A DNA stretch of 64,000 nucleotides from contig NZ_JPRM01000008.1 of the NCBI RefSeq assembly GCF_000737695.1, positions 1 through 64,000 on the forward strand, read 5' to 3'. The position numbers and the translations under genes were made by a program. Shown here one piece after another: positions 26,786 to 35,119 of the stretch. The notes below the pieces were generated by a model. That model ran no database searches, had not been told where the DNA came from, and worked only from the letters and a program-made list of their open reading frames with translations. Position 1 is the stretch's first letter, and the number at the start of each line of letters is the position of its first letter. The stretch comes from Flavobacterium hydatis. GTDB taxonomy: Bacteria; Bacteroidota; Bacteroidia; Flavobacteriales; Flavobacteriaceae.

Positions 26786-27256
26786 TTAGTTTACTGAAAT
26801 TAATTTAATCTCAAAAACAAGTACTGAACCTCCAGGAATGGTATTGTAATCATTGTCTCCATATCCTAAATGAGCAGGAACTAAAAGAATACCAGTACCT
26901 CCAGTTTTAAAATAAGGAATACCTTCTGTCCATCCTTTTATAACTTGGTCTAAGCCAAAAGAAATTCCGTCACTACTTTCGTCAAATACTTTTCCATCAA
27001 GAAAAGAACCTTTGTAGGCTACCGTTACGTTAGAGGTTGCTGTTGGCTGCGCTCCAGTTCCAGGTTCGTTAATTACATAATACAAACCAGATTCAGTTCT
27101 ATGTGCGTCTAATTTATTTTTGGTTACATAATCTTTGATTTGTTGCTCGTTTTGGGCAACATTGTCAACAGGAGCATCTGTATTTTCGGCTTTTTTGTTT
27201 TTAGCACAAGAAATAAAAAGTGTTAAGGCTAATAGTGCAGGTATAAAGTGTTTCAT
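26786..27256 (-). CDS. FKBP-type peptidyl-prolyl isomerase lipoprotein
   Basis: A 156-residue lipoprotein: signal peptide with lipobox LFISC (Cys17), a short linker, a helical dimerisation-like segment (residues 37-55) and an FKBP domain (about 65-156). The domain has VTVAYKGSFLDGKVFDES, GWTEGIPYFKTGG and PGGSVLVFEIKLI, all core rotamase motifs. It should assist folding of exported proteins in the periplasm or at the outer membrane. A -7 box lies 22 bp before the start. Confidence 0.93.
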   Translation of the reverse strand: MKHFIPALLALTLFISCAKNKKAENTDAPVDNVAQNEQQIKDYVTKNKLDAHRTESGLYYVINEPGTGAQPTATSNVTVAYKGSFLDGKVFDESSDGISFGLDQVIKGWTEGIPYFKTGGTGILLVPAHLGYGDNDYNTIPGGSVLVFEIKLISVN

Positions 27257-27278
27257 AGAAAGTAAATTTTTTTAAAGG

Positions 27279-27286
27279 CAAATATA
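27279..27286 (-). promoter_or_regulatory. -7 promoter element of the FKBP gene
   Basis: Minus-strand TATATTTG matches TAnnTTTG 22 bp before the start codon. The -33 region falls within a CAGT-word repeat. Confidence 0.5.
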
Positions 27287-27295
27287 ATATAAATT

Positions 27296-27424
27296 CAGCC
27301 TTAGTATTCAGTCTCAGTTTCAGTTTGCAGTTTATAATCTCGGTATCCAGTTTCAGTATTCACTCTTATTATTTGTAGCAGCTTAATATTCCGCTATCTT
27401 GGTAAACTAAAAACTGCGACTGAT
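27296..27424. repeat. CAGT-word element at the IVP-protein 3' end
   Basis: CAGTCTCAGTTT (27309-27320) and AAACTGCGACTG (27411-27422) form the outer arms, with further CAGT words inside. It ends within three bases of the stop codon of the minus-strand gene at 27,427. Confidence 0.6.
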
Positions 27425-27426
27425 TG

Positions 27427-27795
27427 CTAAATTGTGCAACCAAATTTGCTAGGATTGTTTATCATGTAATTGATTAGTTTTCCAATTTCAATACTTCGAT
27501 CATTTAAATTGTCAAATGTTTCTTTGTTTATGTAGTTGCATTGTAGACAAAATTGTAGCCAAACATTTGTTTCTGAGTTTTCGGCATCGCTATCAGTAAG
27601 TTTGCTTATAAAATGATTTACATATCTTCTTTTTCGATATGATTCGGAAATATTAGCAGATACGCTTCTGGATGAACGACGTATTTGGTCGGTAAGAGAG
27701 TATTTTTCTTCAGAAGGAAATGATTTTGATAGTTCAAATATTTCCATTGCAAGTTGAAATGATTTTTGATACGCTAATAATTCTTTAAATCCCAT
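27427..27795 (-). CDS. Four-helix-bundle protein (23S rRNA IVP/Avd-like)
   Basis: A 122-residue helical protein. The N-terminus GFKELLAYQKSFQLAMEIFELSK, the middle LTDQIRRSSRSVSANISES and the FxxxLxxSxxExxE-like stretch (FISKLTDSDAENSET) are the hallmarks of the S23/IVP four-helix-bundle family. The family was first seen inside 23S rRNA intervening sequences and is related in fold to the Avd protein of retroelements. Here it stands alone between housekeeping genes, with no rRNA or reverse transcriptase nearby. Function unknown; nucleic-acid binding is likely from the basic surface. Confidence 0.9.
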   Translation of the reverse strand: MGFKELLAYQKSFQLAMEIFELSKSFPSEEKYSLTDQIRRSSRSVSANISESYRKRRYVNHFISKLTDSDAENSETNVWLQFCLQCNYINKETFDNLNDRSIEIGKLINYMINNPSKFGCTI

Positions 27796-27914
27796 TTATT
27801 TAATTTTTACAAGTATATTTAAAATAAGATAAAACTTACTATTTTGGTTTGATTTTTTTTTTGATTAAGAATTAAATATAAAAGGGAAATCATAATTACT
27901 GGGGGAAAATTAAA

Positions 27915-27949
27915 AAAGCCACAATAAGATTTTACTTTATTGTGGCTTT
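27915..27949 (-). terminator. Terminator of the ABC-F gene
   Basis: AAAGCCACAATAA (27915-27927) is exactly complementary to 27937-27949. It is flanked by A- and T-tracts about 90 bp past the ABC-F stop. Confidence 0.75.
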
Positions 27950-27999
27950 AATTTTTATATAAAATAAGAGGTTATACTGTTCAACTCTAACTAAAAGCT

Positions 28000-28040
28000 A
28001 CCCCAGAAACTGAAAACCGAGACTGAATACTGTAACTGAT
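28000..28040. repeat. CAGT-word element at the ABC-F 3' end
   Basis: Read in the gene's direction, CAGTTACAGTATTCAGTCTC and GGTTTTCAGTTTCTG begin within five bases after the stop codon. It is the same word set as at secA and the other gene ends. Confidence 0.6.
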
Positions 28041-28041
28041 C

Positions 28042-29904
28042 TTATCCTTCTATTTTAGCAGAAAGTTCAAACCAGCGTTCTTCTTTTTGATCTATTTTAT
28101 TAATGATATTTTGTAACTCATTGGCTTTTTTCTCAATGTCGGCATCGGCTACTTTTCCGTCAGAGAATAATTGCTCAATTTTAGTTTTATCAATCTCTAA
28201 ATCTTTAATTTCTCTTTCTAGTTTTTGATATTCTTTTTGCTCATTAAAAGTTAAATTTCCAGTTGGATTGTTTTGCTTCCAATCTTTCTTTTCTGCTTTA
28301 TTTTCTTCTTTTTGAGCTACATCAGCACTATCTTCATACGCTCTAAAATCGGAGTAGTTTCCTGGGAAATCCTCAATAACACCTTGTCCTCTAAAAATGA
28401 ATAAGTGATCCACAATTTTATCCATAAAGTATCTATCGTGAGAAACTACTAATAAACATCCTGGATAATCCAAAAGGAAGCTCTCAAGAACGTTTAAGGT
28501 TACGATATCTAAATCGTTTGTAGGCTCATCGAGAATAAGAAAGTTAGGATTTTGGATTAATACGGTACATAAATACAAACGTTTTAATTCTCCACCACTT
28601 AATCTATCTACAAAATCGTATTGTTTTTTGGCATCAAAAAGGAAACGCTCTAATAATTGTGAAGCCGAAATAATCTTCCCTTTCATCAACGGGATATATT
28701 CTCCGTATTCCTTAATGACATCGATAACACGTTGTCCCGGTTTTGGGTTGATTCCGCTTTGGGTATAATATCCTATTTTGATTGTTTCTCCAACAATAAC
28801 TTTCCCAGAATCTAGTGGAAGTGTTCCTGTCAATAAATTAAGGAAAGTCGATTTTCCAGTTCCATTTTTACCAATAATTCCAATACGTTCTCCGCGTTGG
28901 AAATCGAAACTGAAATTATCTAAAATAACGTGGTCCTTGAATTTTTTAGAAATTTTGTGAAGCTCGATAATCTTGCTTCCCATACGTTCCATATTAATTT
29001 CAAGCTCGACTTTATTTTCGCGACGACGGCTTTGTGCTTTTTCTTTAATTACATAAAAGTCATCCTGACGAGATTTAGATTTTGTCGTTCTCGCTTTTGG
29101 CTGGCGACGCATCCATTCTAATTCTTTTACAAATAAGTTTTGGGCTTTATCTACACTCGCATTTTCAGAAGCAATTCGTTCTTCTTTTTTCTCTAAGTAA
29201 TAAGAGTAATTTCCTTTGTATTGGTATAATTTTCCGTTGTCTAATTCTATGATTTCATTACAAACACGCTCTAGGAAGAAACGGTCGTGCGTAACCATAA
29301 ATAAGGTAATATTTTCTTTGGCAAAATAACTCTCTAACCATTCGATCATTTCTAGATCTAAGTGATTGGTAGGCTCATCCAGAATTAATAAATCAGGACG
29401 ATTGATAAGAATAATGGCTAATGATAAACGTTTTTTCTGACCCCCAGAAAGACTTTTTACTTTAAGTTTAAAGTTCTCTAGTTTTAGTTTAAACAGAATT
29501 TGTTTGTATTGCGTTTCGAAATCCCATGCATTATGTTGATCCATTCCGTCAAAAGCTTTTTGATATGCTTCCTCGTCTTCTGGATTTTCTAATGCTTTTT
29601 CGTATGCTTCAATAACTTTTAAGGTTTCATTATCCGAAGCAAATATGCTTTCTTCGATAGTAAGTTCTTCTTGCAAATTATTGTTTTGCGAAAGAAAAGC
29701 CATCCTGATTCCTTTTCTTAAAACTACCTGACCTGTATCTGGTTCTTCTAAACCATTGATAATACTCATGATAGTTGTTTTTCCAGAGCCATTTTTGGCA
29801 ATGAAAGCAATTTTTTGATCCTTATTGATTCCAAAAGAAATGTTGTCAAATAAGGTTCTTTCGCCAAATGACTTGGATATGTTTTCTACAGATAGATAAT
29901 TCAT
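28042..29904 (-). CDS. ABC-F family ATPase (Uup-like)
   Basis: A 620-residue soluble protein with two ABC domains in tandem. The first Walker A is KNGSGKTT (37-44) with signature LSGGQKKR (about 153). The second is GKNGTGKST (about 352) with signature LSGGELKR (about 437). The inter-domain linker is long and basic (RRQPKARTTKSKSRQ), and the C-terminal 80 residues form a coiled coil (KLEREIKDLEIDKTKIEQ), as in Uup. ABC-F proteins act on ribosomes or, for Uup, in DNA/replication fitness. There is no membrane domain. The 100-nt leader contains a tandem 12-mer. Confidence 0.93.
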   Translation of the reverse strand: MNYLSVENISKSFGERTLFDNISFGINKDQKIAFIAKNGSGKTTIMSIINGLEEPDTGQVVLRKGIRMAFLSQNNNLQEELTIEESIFASDNETLKVIEAYEKALENPEDEEAYQKAFDGMDQHNAWDFETQYKQILFKLKLENFKLKVKSLSGGQKKRLSLAIILINRPDLLILDEPTNHLDLEMIEWLESYFAKENITLFMVTHDRFFLERVCNEIIELDNGKLYQYKGNYSYYLEKKEERIASENASVDKAQNLFVKELEWMRRQPKARTTKSKSRQDDFYVIKEKAQSRRRENKVELEINMERMGSKIIELHKISKKFKDHVILDNFSFDFQRGERIGIIGKNGTGKSTFLNLLTGTLPLDSGKVIVGETIKIGYYTQSGINPKPGQRVIDVIKEYGEYIPLMKGKIISASQLLERFLFDAKKQYDFVDRLSGGELKRLYLCTVLIQNPNFLILDEPTNDLDIVTLNVLESFLLDYPGCLLVVSHDRYFMDKIVDHLFIFRGQGVIEDFPGNYSDFRAYEDSADVAQKEENKAEKKDWKQNNPTGNLTFNEQKEYQKLEREIKDLEIDKTKIEQLFSDGKVADADIEKKANELQNIINKIDQKEERWFELSAKIEG

Positions 29905-29952
29905 TGTATTAATACGCTTAAAATCAAGCTTTTACATTTTTAAAAAACAAAG

Positions 29953-29976
29953 AGGTCTCTAATTAGGTCTCTAATT
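29953..29976. repeat. Tandem 12-bp repeat in the ABC-F leader
   Basis: AGGTCTCTAATT occurs twice head to tail (29953-29964 and 29965-29976) without mismatch, between the ABC-F start codon and its promoter. It may be a leader regulatory motif or a trace of recombination at the island edge. Confidence 0.6.
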
Positions 29977-30002
29977 TTAAGTAGAGGAAAATACAGACGG
30001 CG

Positions 30003-30010
30003 CAAAGATA
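30003..30010 (-). promoter_or_regulatory. -7 promoter element of the ABC-F gene
   Basis: Minus-strand TATCTTTG matches TAnnTTTG and is placed 99 bp before the ABC-F ATG. It marks the last chromosomal signal before the conjugation island. Confidence 0.55.
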
Positions 30011-30030
30011 GCTTTTTGTGTCAAACAAAA

Positions 30031-30056
30031 AAAAGATAGCTTCACAACTATCTTTT
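30031..30056 (-). terminator. Terminator overlapping the excisionase-like stop codon
   Basis: AAAAGATAG (30031-30039) pairs exactly with CTATCTTTT (30048-30056). On the minus strand the stem is followed by an extended T-run. It closes the island transcript. Confidence 0.75.
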
Positions 30057-30215
30057 AGACTGAATTTTTAGCAATTCACTTACTTTATATCTTTTTCTGT
30101 TACTGAAGGGTCTATATACTTTAATCTTCCCGTCTGTTTCATATTTTCCAATAGTAGTTTGACTTCTTATACCTAGAATCACCATTGCTTCTTTAGTGTT
30201 TACATATTGTTCCAT
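30048..30215 (-). CDS. Excisionase-like small HTH protein
   Basis: A 55-residue MerR-like helix-turn-helix protein (helix_turn_helix_17/Xis type) below the usual ORF size cut-off. It begins MEQYVNTKEAMVILGI, has SQTTIGKYETDGKIKVYRP in the recognition region, and ends in a basic tail. Such proteins accompany Bacteroidota integrative elements and act in excision or in switching transfer genes. It is 11 bp downstream of the winged-helix gene on the same strand. No integrase is adjacent. Confidence 0.8.
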   Translation of the reverse strand: MEQYVNTKEAMVILGIRSQTTIGKYETDGKIKVYRPFSNRKRYKVSELLKIQSKR

Positions 30216-30226
30216 ACTTTTATTTT

Positions 30227-30535
30227 TTAAATGCGGTCGACTTTATTGTCTTTGATATGAAAATAGATTGTACTTCTTTGGTTTCTGTTGCGAGTTGATA
30301 CATATTTAATGTAGCCGTATTCACTTAATTCGTGTATACATCTGAGGTATGTTTTTGGTGAAGAAACCATAGCTATCTTCATAATTTCATAGCTATATAC
30401 TTTAATAGGATTGATAAAACCCTTATCAGTTCTGAATTGAAGCAATGCAGCATATATACCAATATGAGTGATACTGATACGATGATCTTTTTCTATTGCC
30501 TTAAAGAAATCAGATAAAGGTTGTAGTGTTTTCAT
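30227..30535 (-). CDS. Winged-helix protein of conjugative elements
   Basis: A 102-residue cytosolic protein. The middle (MKIAMVSSPKTYLRCIHELSEYGYIKY, about 52-78) reads as a winged helix-turn-helix similar to replication-initiator or regulator folds. Proteins with this ITHIGIYAALLQ...EIMKIA pattern are frequent beside excisionase genes in Bacteroidota integrative elements, but I know no tested function. Transcribed with the excisionase-like gene. Confidence 0.75.
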   Translation of the reverse strand: MKTLQPLSDFFKAIEKDHRISITHIGIYAALLQFRTDKGFINPIKVYSYEIMKIAMVSSPKTYLRCIHELSEYGYIKYVSTRNRNQRSTIYFHIKDNKVDRI

Positions 30536-30549
30536 TATTTCCTGGATTA

Positions 30550-31605
30550 TCAGCTTACACGCATACCATTTTTTTTGGAATGGTTCTCCTGTTGGCTCTC
30601 ATTTGTCTTTTGCAGCTGTTTTACAGTTTCCATTGGTTTATTACCTAATGCTGTTGAGAGTGTTATTTTTCTGGAGTGCTCATCATAAATGTTTACCGAT
30701 TTAAACTGAGGATTGGCTTCAATATAAAAACGATGTTCATTTCCGTTTTTGATCAAGGTTACGGGCTGCCTATTCCCTTGTTTTAATGCATCCTTTAATT
30801 GATCAGCTTCAGTTTTATTTGATAATTTCTTTAAAGGAAGTTGCTGCAGAGCTTTCTCTAGGTCATAACCATAACCGGAGTGAAATTCTTTAATTCGATG
30901 ATTGTTATCAGCATCCTTGTCGTTCAGGTCCAGTTGAATCCAAGATTTTTCCTTTTGAACTGCACGTCCTACTAGTAAATTATAAGCCTGTGTTGTATCA
31001 ACAGAATTTCTTTCGTGCACTTTAAAGTATTGATTTCTGTCTTCTTCAGGTTTTGATTCGTTTTGCAAAGTGGTTTTATACCCTTCGAACTGATACTTTC
31101 CGCTCTGGTCTTTTGAAAAAGATAACTCATGATTCAGTCGTTCCTTTTCGTTGACGTAATAAGAAGTTGGAATAGTAAACTGCTCATGACCTTGTTTAAT
31201 CTGATCTTCAATTTTACCCGACAAATTTGTAAAACCAATACGCTGCACCTGTTCGTGCAGCGATTGGTTGTTCTTTTCCTCTTCTTTTGTATCCTTACGT
31301 ACCGTAATTTGGTCAATAAGTGGCGCAACGACCAGCTTACGAACAAGTCGTATTAATAGATTAGGGTAAAGCTGTTTTAGTATTTTGCTCTTTTCTTGTT
31401 TGAGCATTTGCAAAGCAAAACGTTCCTCTATATTTTTAGTTCCCTTATATTTTGTTCCAATACGTTCGTAGTGGTGCAGCTTTTCTTTAAGCAATGACCT
31501 ATTGTTGGAAAGACTAAAGTTAAACAGCTTACTAAACCGCTCTTCCCTGGAGCGCCATTGGTTTAATTCCATCTCTACTCTGTTCATGGGAAGTTGTTCG
31601 TTCAT
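30550..31605 (-). CDS. Conjugative-element cargo protein (DUF3945-like)
   Basis: A 351-residue soluble, highly charged protein. The N-terminal 110 residues are helical and basic. From about residue 150 it resembles the whole of the next protein (31,635-32,438): both share the order YNLLVGRAV / YNLMEGRSV, WIQLDLNDKDADNN / WLQMDFKQSDTNGN, GYDLE, and ASPQFK or ANPQFK followed by NIYD or NVYD. It looks like the DUF3945-type proteins of Bacteroidota conjugative elements, which have no known function. The C-terminus is rich in Gln, Asn and Lys. Confidence 0.7.
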   Translation of the reverse strand: MNEQLPMNRVEMELNQWRSREERFSKLFNFSLSNNRSLLKEKLHHYERIGTKYKGTKNIEERFALQMLKQEKSKILKQLYPNLLIRLVRKLVVAPLIDQITVRKDTKEEEKNNQSLHEQVQRIGFTNLSGKIEDQIKQGHEQFTIPTSYYVNEKERLNHELSFSKDQSGKYQFEGYKTTLQNESKPEEDRNQYFKVHERNSVDTTQAYNLLVGRAVQKEKSWIQLDLNDKDADNNHRIKEFHSGYGYDLEKALQQLPLKKLSNKTEADQLKDALKQGNRQPVTLIKNGNEHRFYIEANPQFKSVNIYDEHSRKITLSTALGNKPMETVKQLQKTNESQQENHSKKNGMRVS

Positions 31606-31634
31606 AATTTAAATTTTATTTATTACATTTTGCA

Positions 31635-32438
31635 CTACATGGAACTGGATTGACTTTTCCTTTTTCTTTTAGCTTCCTTTGGCACTTCAGGTCCATCGTC
31701 ATCGGCACTTTGATTTTGCTTTTTGCTGCCTTGCTTTTCAGATGCTTGCAGGGTTTCGGATTGCTTTTCTTCTTTGGAATGGCGGTTGTCAATGCGCTGC
31801 ATATTGCTGTCATACACATTAATCGTTTTGAATTGTGGACTAGCCTCAATATACTGTTTCATCTCCTTACCGTCTTTTAAAAAAGTTGCAGATTGCAGGT
31901 TTCCCTTTTTCATGGAATCCATCAAATCTTCTTTATACTTAGGGGTTTCCAGTTCCTTAATTGGATGTTTTGCAAGTGTTGCTTCCAAATCATAGCCATA
32001 ATTTTGATGGTACTGATTTAGCTTAAAATTTCCATTAGTATCACTTTGTTTAAAGTCCATCTGAAGCCACGAATTGTATTTTTCTCCCTCTTTATTAGTA
32101 AGGTCTTTATTTACGGATCTTCCCTCCATAAGATTGTAGGCTTCTTTCATAGTTATGTTACTGCCTTTGTTGATATAGAAGGTTTGCTCCAAAGCTTCTT
32201 TGGAATTCTCTTTTTGCAATTCCACTTTATAAGAATTAAAAAAATACATATCACTCTGATCTGATTTTTTAAAACTCAGCGTAGCTATAGCAGTATCATT
32301 GCCATACTTCACTGTATGGTTCAAAGTAAAATCAGGTTCTTCTTTCTGCATTTTTTCTTTTAATTCTCCCTCTAACGCATCTCCAAAACCAGTGTATTTT
32401 ACCTGGTCGCGTAAGTATTCAAAATTTTTCTCGTTCAT
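31635..32438 (-). CDS. Conjugative-element cargo protein, paralogue of the next gene
   Basis: A 267-residue soluble protein with no signal peptide. Residues 60-215 align by eye with the C-terminal part of the 351-residue neighbour, so the two arose by duplication. The last 50 residues are a low-complexity basic/acidic tail (SEKQGSKKQNQSADDDG...RKRKSQSSS). Assigned only as DUF3945-like cargo of Bacteroidota mobile elements. It begins 28 bp after traN in the same transcript. Confidence 0.7.
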   Translation of the reverse strand: MNEKNFEYLRDQVKYTGFGDALEGELKEKMQKEEPDFTLNHTVKYGNDTAIATLSFKKSDQSDMYFFNSYKVELQKENSKEALEQTFYINKGSNITMKEAYNLMEGRSVNKDLTNKEGEKYNSWLQMDFKQSDTNGNFKLNQYHQNYGYDLEATLAKHPIKELETPKYKEDLMDSMKKGNLQSATFLKDGKEMKQYIEASPQFKTINVYDSNMQRIDNRHSKEEKQSETLQASEKQGSKKQNQSADDDGPEVPKEAKRKRKSQSSSM

Positions 32439-32466
32439 GACTCAATTTTTTAAATGATTAAATATT

Positions 32467-33312
32467 TTATAGTTTTGGAAGTACAGTAACCTGCACCAGC
32501 TTTGAATTCCTTACATGCAATTCTAAATGTCTGCCACCATTTTTTTCCATGATTTGAATCGCTAAGTATTTTTTCTCAGGAATTGTAAATTTCGGAAGAG
32601 CGAATACAAATATGTTTTCCGCTTCACTATCAATTTTAGCTACATTATTCAAGATGTAGATTGGTGTAATTTCGATTTCCTGCGAAGCCGTTCGTTTTAC
32701 TTTTTTGGTATCTCGGATAAAAAAACGTAGCTGGTCGATATCATAATTTATCGTAGAATGGTTGGTTACCTTTATCCTGTAGTACATAACTTCATCACGA
32801 ATAAAAATTCCATTGAGTACAAAATCAATATCATAATCACACTCTTTTTCTCCTCGCAGTTTTTTCTTATCGTAAAAAGCCAATTTGGAATATTCCTGTA
32901 CATCCTGATCATTTATGTTTTCATCCGAAAAATAGATTTCCTGTCCAGTTGGTTTTGTGTTATTCAAACTGAAATTCAATTGTGGTGATTCTTCATTGTA
33001 ATTCAGTACAAAAGAATAAAGCTTACCATCGGCAGTAACTACTGTAAGATTGGTTTGAAAAAATCCTTTTTGGGCTGCTTTGATTTGAAGAATGTTTTCC
33101 AGACCTTTTGCCTTTTGTACCAGTATATCGGGACTTCCTTTGTCCACGCTTTTAATAGCAAAAGGAAATACGATATTGGTTGTTTTTGAGTACGCTATCA
33201 TTAAAGAATCGGGCTCAATTTTAGAAAGGTTGTTTTTACTTGTTTGTTGTGCAAATACACCGATGGTCATTAATAATAAATACCCCATCACTAACACATT
33301 AAATTTTTTCAT
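32467..33312 (-). CDS. traN: Conjugation protein TraN (DUF4138)
   Basis: A 281-residue exported protein with a signal peptide (cleavage near GVFAQQ, residue 20). The C-terminal DUF4138 region carries SKLAFYDKKKLRGEKECDYDIDF and VMYYRIKVTNHSTINYDIDQLRFF, typical of TraN of Bacteroidota conjugative transposons. It is thought to be the VirB9-like periplasmic/outer-membrane component of the channel. 17 bp follow traM. Confidence 0.9.
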   Translation of the reverse strand: MKKFNVLVMGYLLLMTIGVFAQQTSKNNLSKIEPDSLMIAYSKTTNIVFPFAIKSVDKGSPDILVQKAKGLENILQIKAAQKGFFQTNLTVVTADGKLYSFVLNYNEESPQLNFSLNNTKPTGQEIYFSDENINDQDVQEYSKLAFYDKKKLRGEKECDYDIDFVLNGIFIRDEVMYYRIKVTNHSTINYDIDQLRFFIRDTKKVKRTASQEIEITPIYILNNVAKIDSEAENIFVFALPKFTIPEKKYLAIQIMEKNGGRHLELHVRNSKLVQVTVLPKL

Positions 33313-33329
33313 AGCAATATTTTTAGTTT

Positions 33330-34607
33330 TTAATTGGAATCTTTTTGTTTTTCATCACGAAGCAGTACTTGATAGCCTGCTTTTACAATCACTTTAATCA
33401 TCTTTACTTTTTTACTCAAAAGACTTTTAGCCGCTTCAATTCCAGCCCCAGCTGCCTGAGCACCCCAGGAATCATCCAGACTTGCAACGCCCAAAGTCTG
33501 CATGGAGCGGTCAGCGGATGCTTTGGCGACATCACGATTGATAGCTCCCGGAATATAAATACCAACGAGTCCATCCAAATCATACACCGATAAATCAACT
33601 GGAAATAAAGAGTTGTTGTATCTAATGCTGTTTATTTTGATTGTTAGCCTTTCTCCTTTTAAGGATGCTATTCCAAACAAGAAATTGTCCTTTGGTATCT
33701 TAACTCCGCTTATAAAAATGTCATTCATCAGTCGGAACTTAACGGTAGCTGCATTTACAATAGTTTGGGTTTCGTGGATGACTGCTGCCACCGCATTTTG
33801 TATTAAATCTATATTTTCAGGTTCATCAATAGAGTAAAATCTATTAGCTCTGGAATCGGTCCCATTTCCTGATTTGTTTTGTAAAGAGGAAACAGGGTTT
33901 TCTTGCTCCCCGGTAGAGATCGAAAATACTTGCCCTCGCTGAGCCTCGGAAGCTTTTCTTAATTTTTCCTGTATTCTGTCAGGGTGTTGAATGTCCAATA
34001 TGTTTTCTAACATTCCACCGAGTTGTTGCAATTCCGGATCTGGAGTATCCTGCCCAGTATTCATGGACTGCATCATCTGTTCAAGTCTTTCTACATCATT
34101 GGAATGCATGGCTGACTCATTTGACTTTGCATATCTACTAACATCCCTATTTTGTACCGGAACAGGTACCGGTGCATTGATTGCTTTTTGTAATGCTTCT
34201 AATTTCTGATGTACTTTTAATTCGTTTGGATCCTGATAGGCGGATGTATTTAATCCAGTTCTTCCACTTTTAGAATGTATATTACTACTATCTTCGGTTG
34301 AGTCAATCTGAAAAGACTGGCTCAAATAATTAGGATCTTTCTTGATAAGTTCATTAAGTTTTGCCGAATCAAGAGCTGCCATATCGTAGTAATTCATTTT
34401 ATCCAGCAGTAGTCCCTCTTTAAGATTTGCTTTGGGCAGTTTGATATTAAAGCCTTTTTGCTCTGGAGTTGCTAAGTTTGCCGCATCCATTTTTCCACCG
34501 CCCAATGCCCAAAATATTGCCGTTATAAACGGAAGAGCCAATATGGGTAATACCAAGAGCATTTTACGCTGTTTTAGTGTTTTTAATGATTTTGTCTTTT
34601 GTTCCAT
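33330..34607 (-). CDS. traM: Conjugation protein TraM (VirB10-like)
   Basis: A 425-residue bitopic protein. One membrane segment sits near the N-terminus (LLVLPILALPFITAIFWAL, about 17-35). A long low-complexity linker of Gln, Asn and Ser (about 80-250) follows, then a conserved C-terminal domain with AVIHETQTIVNAATVKFRLM and ISGVKIPKDNFLFGIASL. This is the TraM/VirB10 layout, a scaffold spanning the periplasm. The last residues (KAGYQVLLRDEKQK) are the usual TraM end. Confidence 0.92.
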   Translation of the reverse strand: MEQKTKSLKTLKQRKMLLVLPILALPFITAIFWALGGGKMDAANLATPEQKGFNIKLPKANLKEGLLLDKMNYYDMAALDSAKLNELIKKDPNYLSQSFQIDSTEDSSNIHSKSGRTGLNTSAYQDPNELKVHQKLEALQKAINAPVPVPVQNRDVSRYAKSNESAMHSNDVERLEQMMQSMNTGQDTPDPELQQLGGMLENILDIQHPDRIQEKLRKASEAQRGQVFSISTGEQENPVSSLQNKSGNGTDSRANRFYSIDEPENIDLIQNAVAAVIHETQTIVNAATVKFRLMNDIFISGVKIPKDNFLFGIASLKGERLTIKINSIRYNNSLFPVDLSVYDLDGLVGIYIPGAINRDVAKASADRSMQTLGVASLDDSWGAQAAGAGIEAAKSLLSKKVKMIKVIVKAGYQVLLRDEKQKDSN

Positions 34608-34611
34608 GATA

Positions 34612-35106
34612 TCAATTTTTAAGATGTAAGTAATAATAGTTTTCTAGTATTACAAGGCTGTCCAGAAGTCCCGGACGGTGTTGTATAATACTATCATGTG
34701 TTTTTTTACCTGTGGGACTGTGTCCCAGACTATCCATATACCTGCGAAAACGAATTGTTTTTTCCAATTCCGTTTTACTGATTATTGTATTGGACTCAAT
34801 GTGCTTTTCTTTTAAGAGAACCGAATTGGTTGGTTTAGTAATTGGAATTACAGTGATATTTTTAGTTGTATTTCCAGAAAAGCTCGTTACAATCAGATAC
34901 ATGCTGCACCCCCCTGTAAACACTACAAAAGTGAATAGAACCACAATCCAGTTGAGTCGTGAATAATGAGCCGTTTTGCGCTCCAGCCATTGTGCACAGG
35001 TATGTTGCAATCGAAGATTGGCCTGCTCAAATTTCTGCCATAGACTGTTTTTAATACTTTCAATAGCATCATTTTTTCTATTGTTTTTTCTAAAATAAAA
35101 TCTCAT
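34612..35106 (-). CDS. TraL-position single-pass membrane protein
   Basis: A 164-residue protein from the ATG at 35,106 (a TTG lies two codons upstream). It has a basic cytoplasmic N-terminus, one membrane segment (about 54-75, WIVVLFTFVVFTGGCSMYLIV) and an extracytoplasmic helical tail (IRFRRYMDSLGHSPTGKKTHDSI). It fills the place of traL between traK and traM and belongs with the channel, but the family is only weakly recognised. Confidence 0.75.
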   Translation of the reverse strand: MRFYFRKNNRKNDAIESIKNSLWQKFEQANLRLQHTCAQWLERKTAHYSRLNWIVVLFTFVVFTGGCSMYLIVTSFSGNTTKNITVIPITKPTNSVLLKEKHIESNTIISKTELEKTIRFRRYMDSLGHSPTGKKTHDSIIQHRPGLLDSLVILENYYYLHLKN

Positions 35107-35119
35107 AATCAATAGTTTA

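Noticed and set aside
17196..28040. CRISPR-like array from the recurrent CAGT words
   Set aside because: The units are degenerate, unevenly spaced, scattered over 11 kb at different gene ends, and no cas gene is near.
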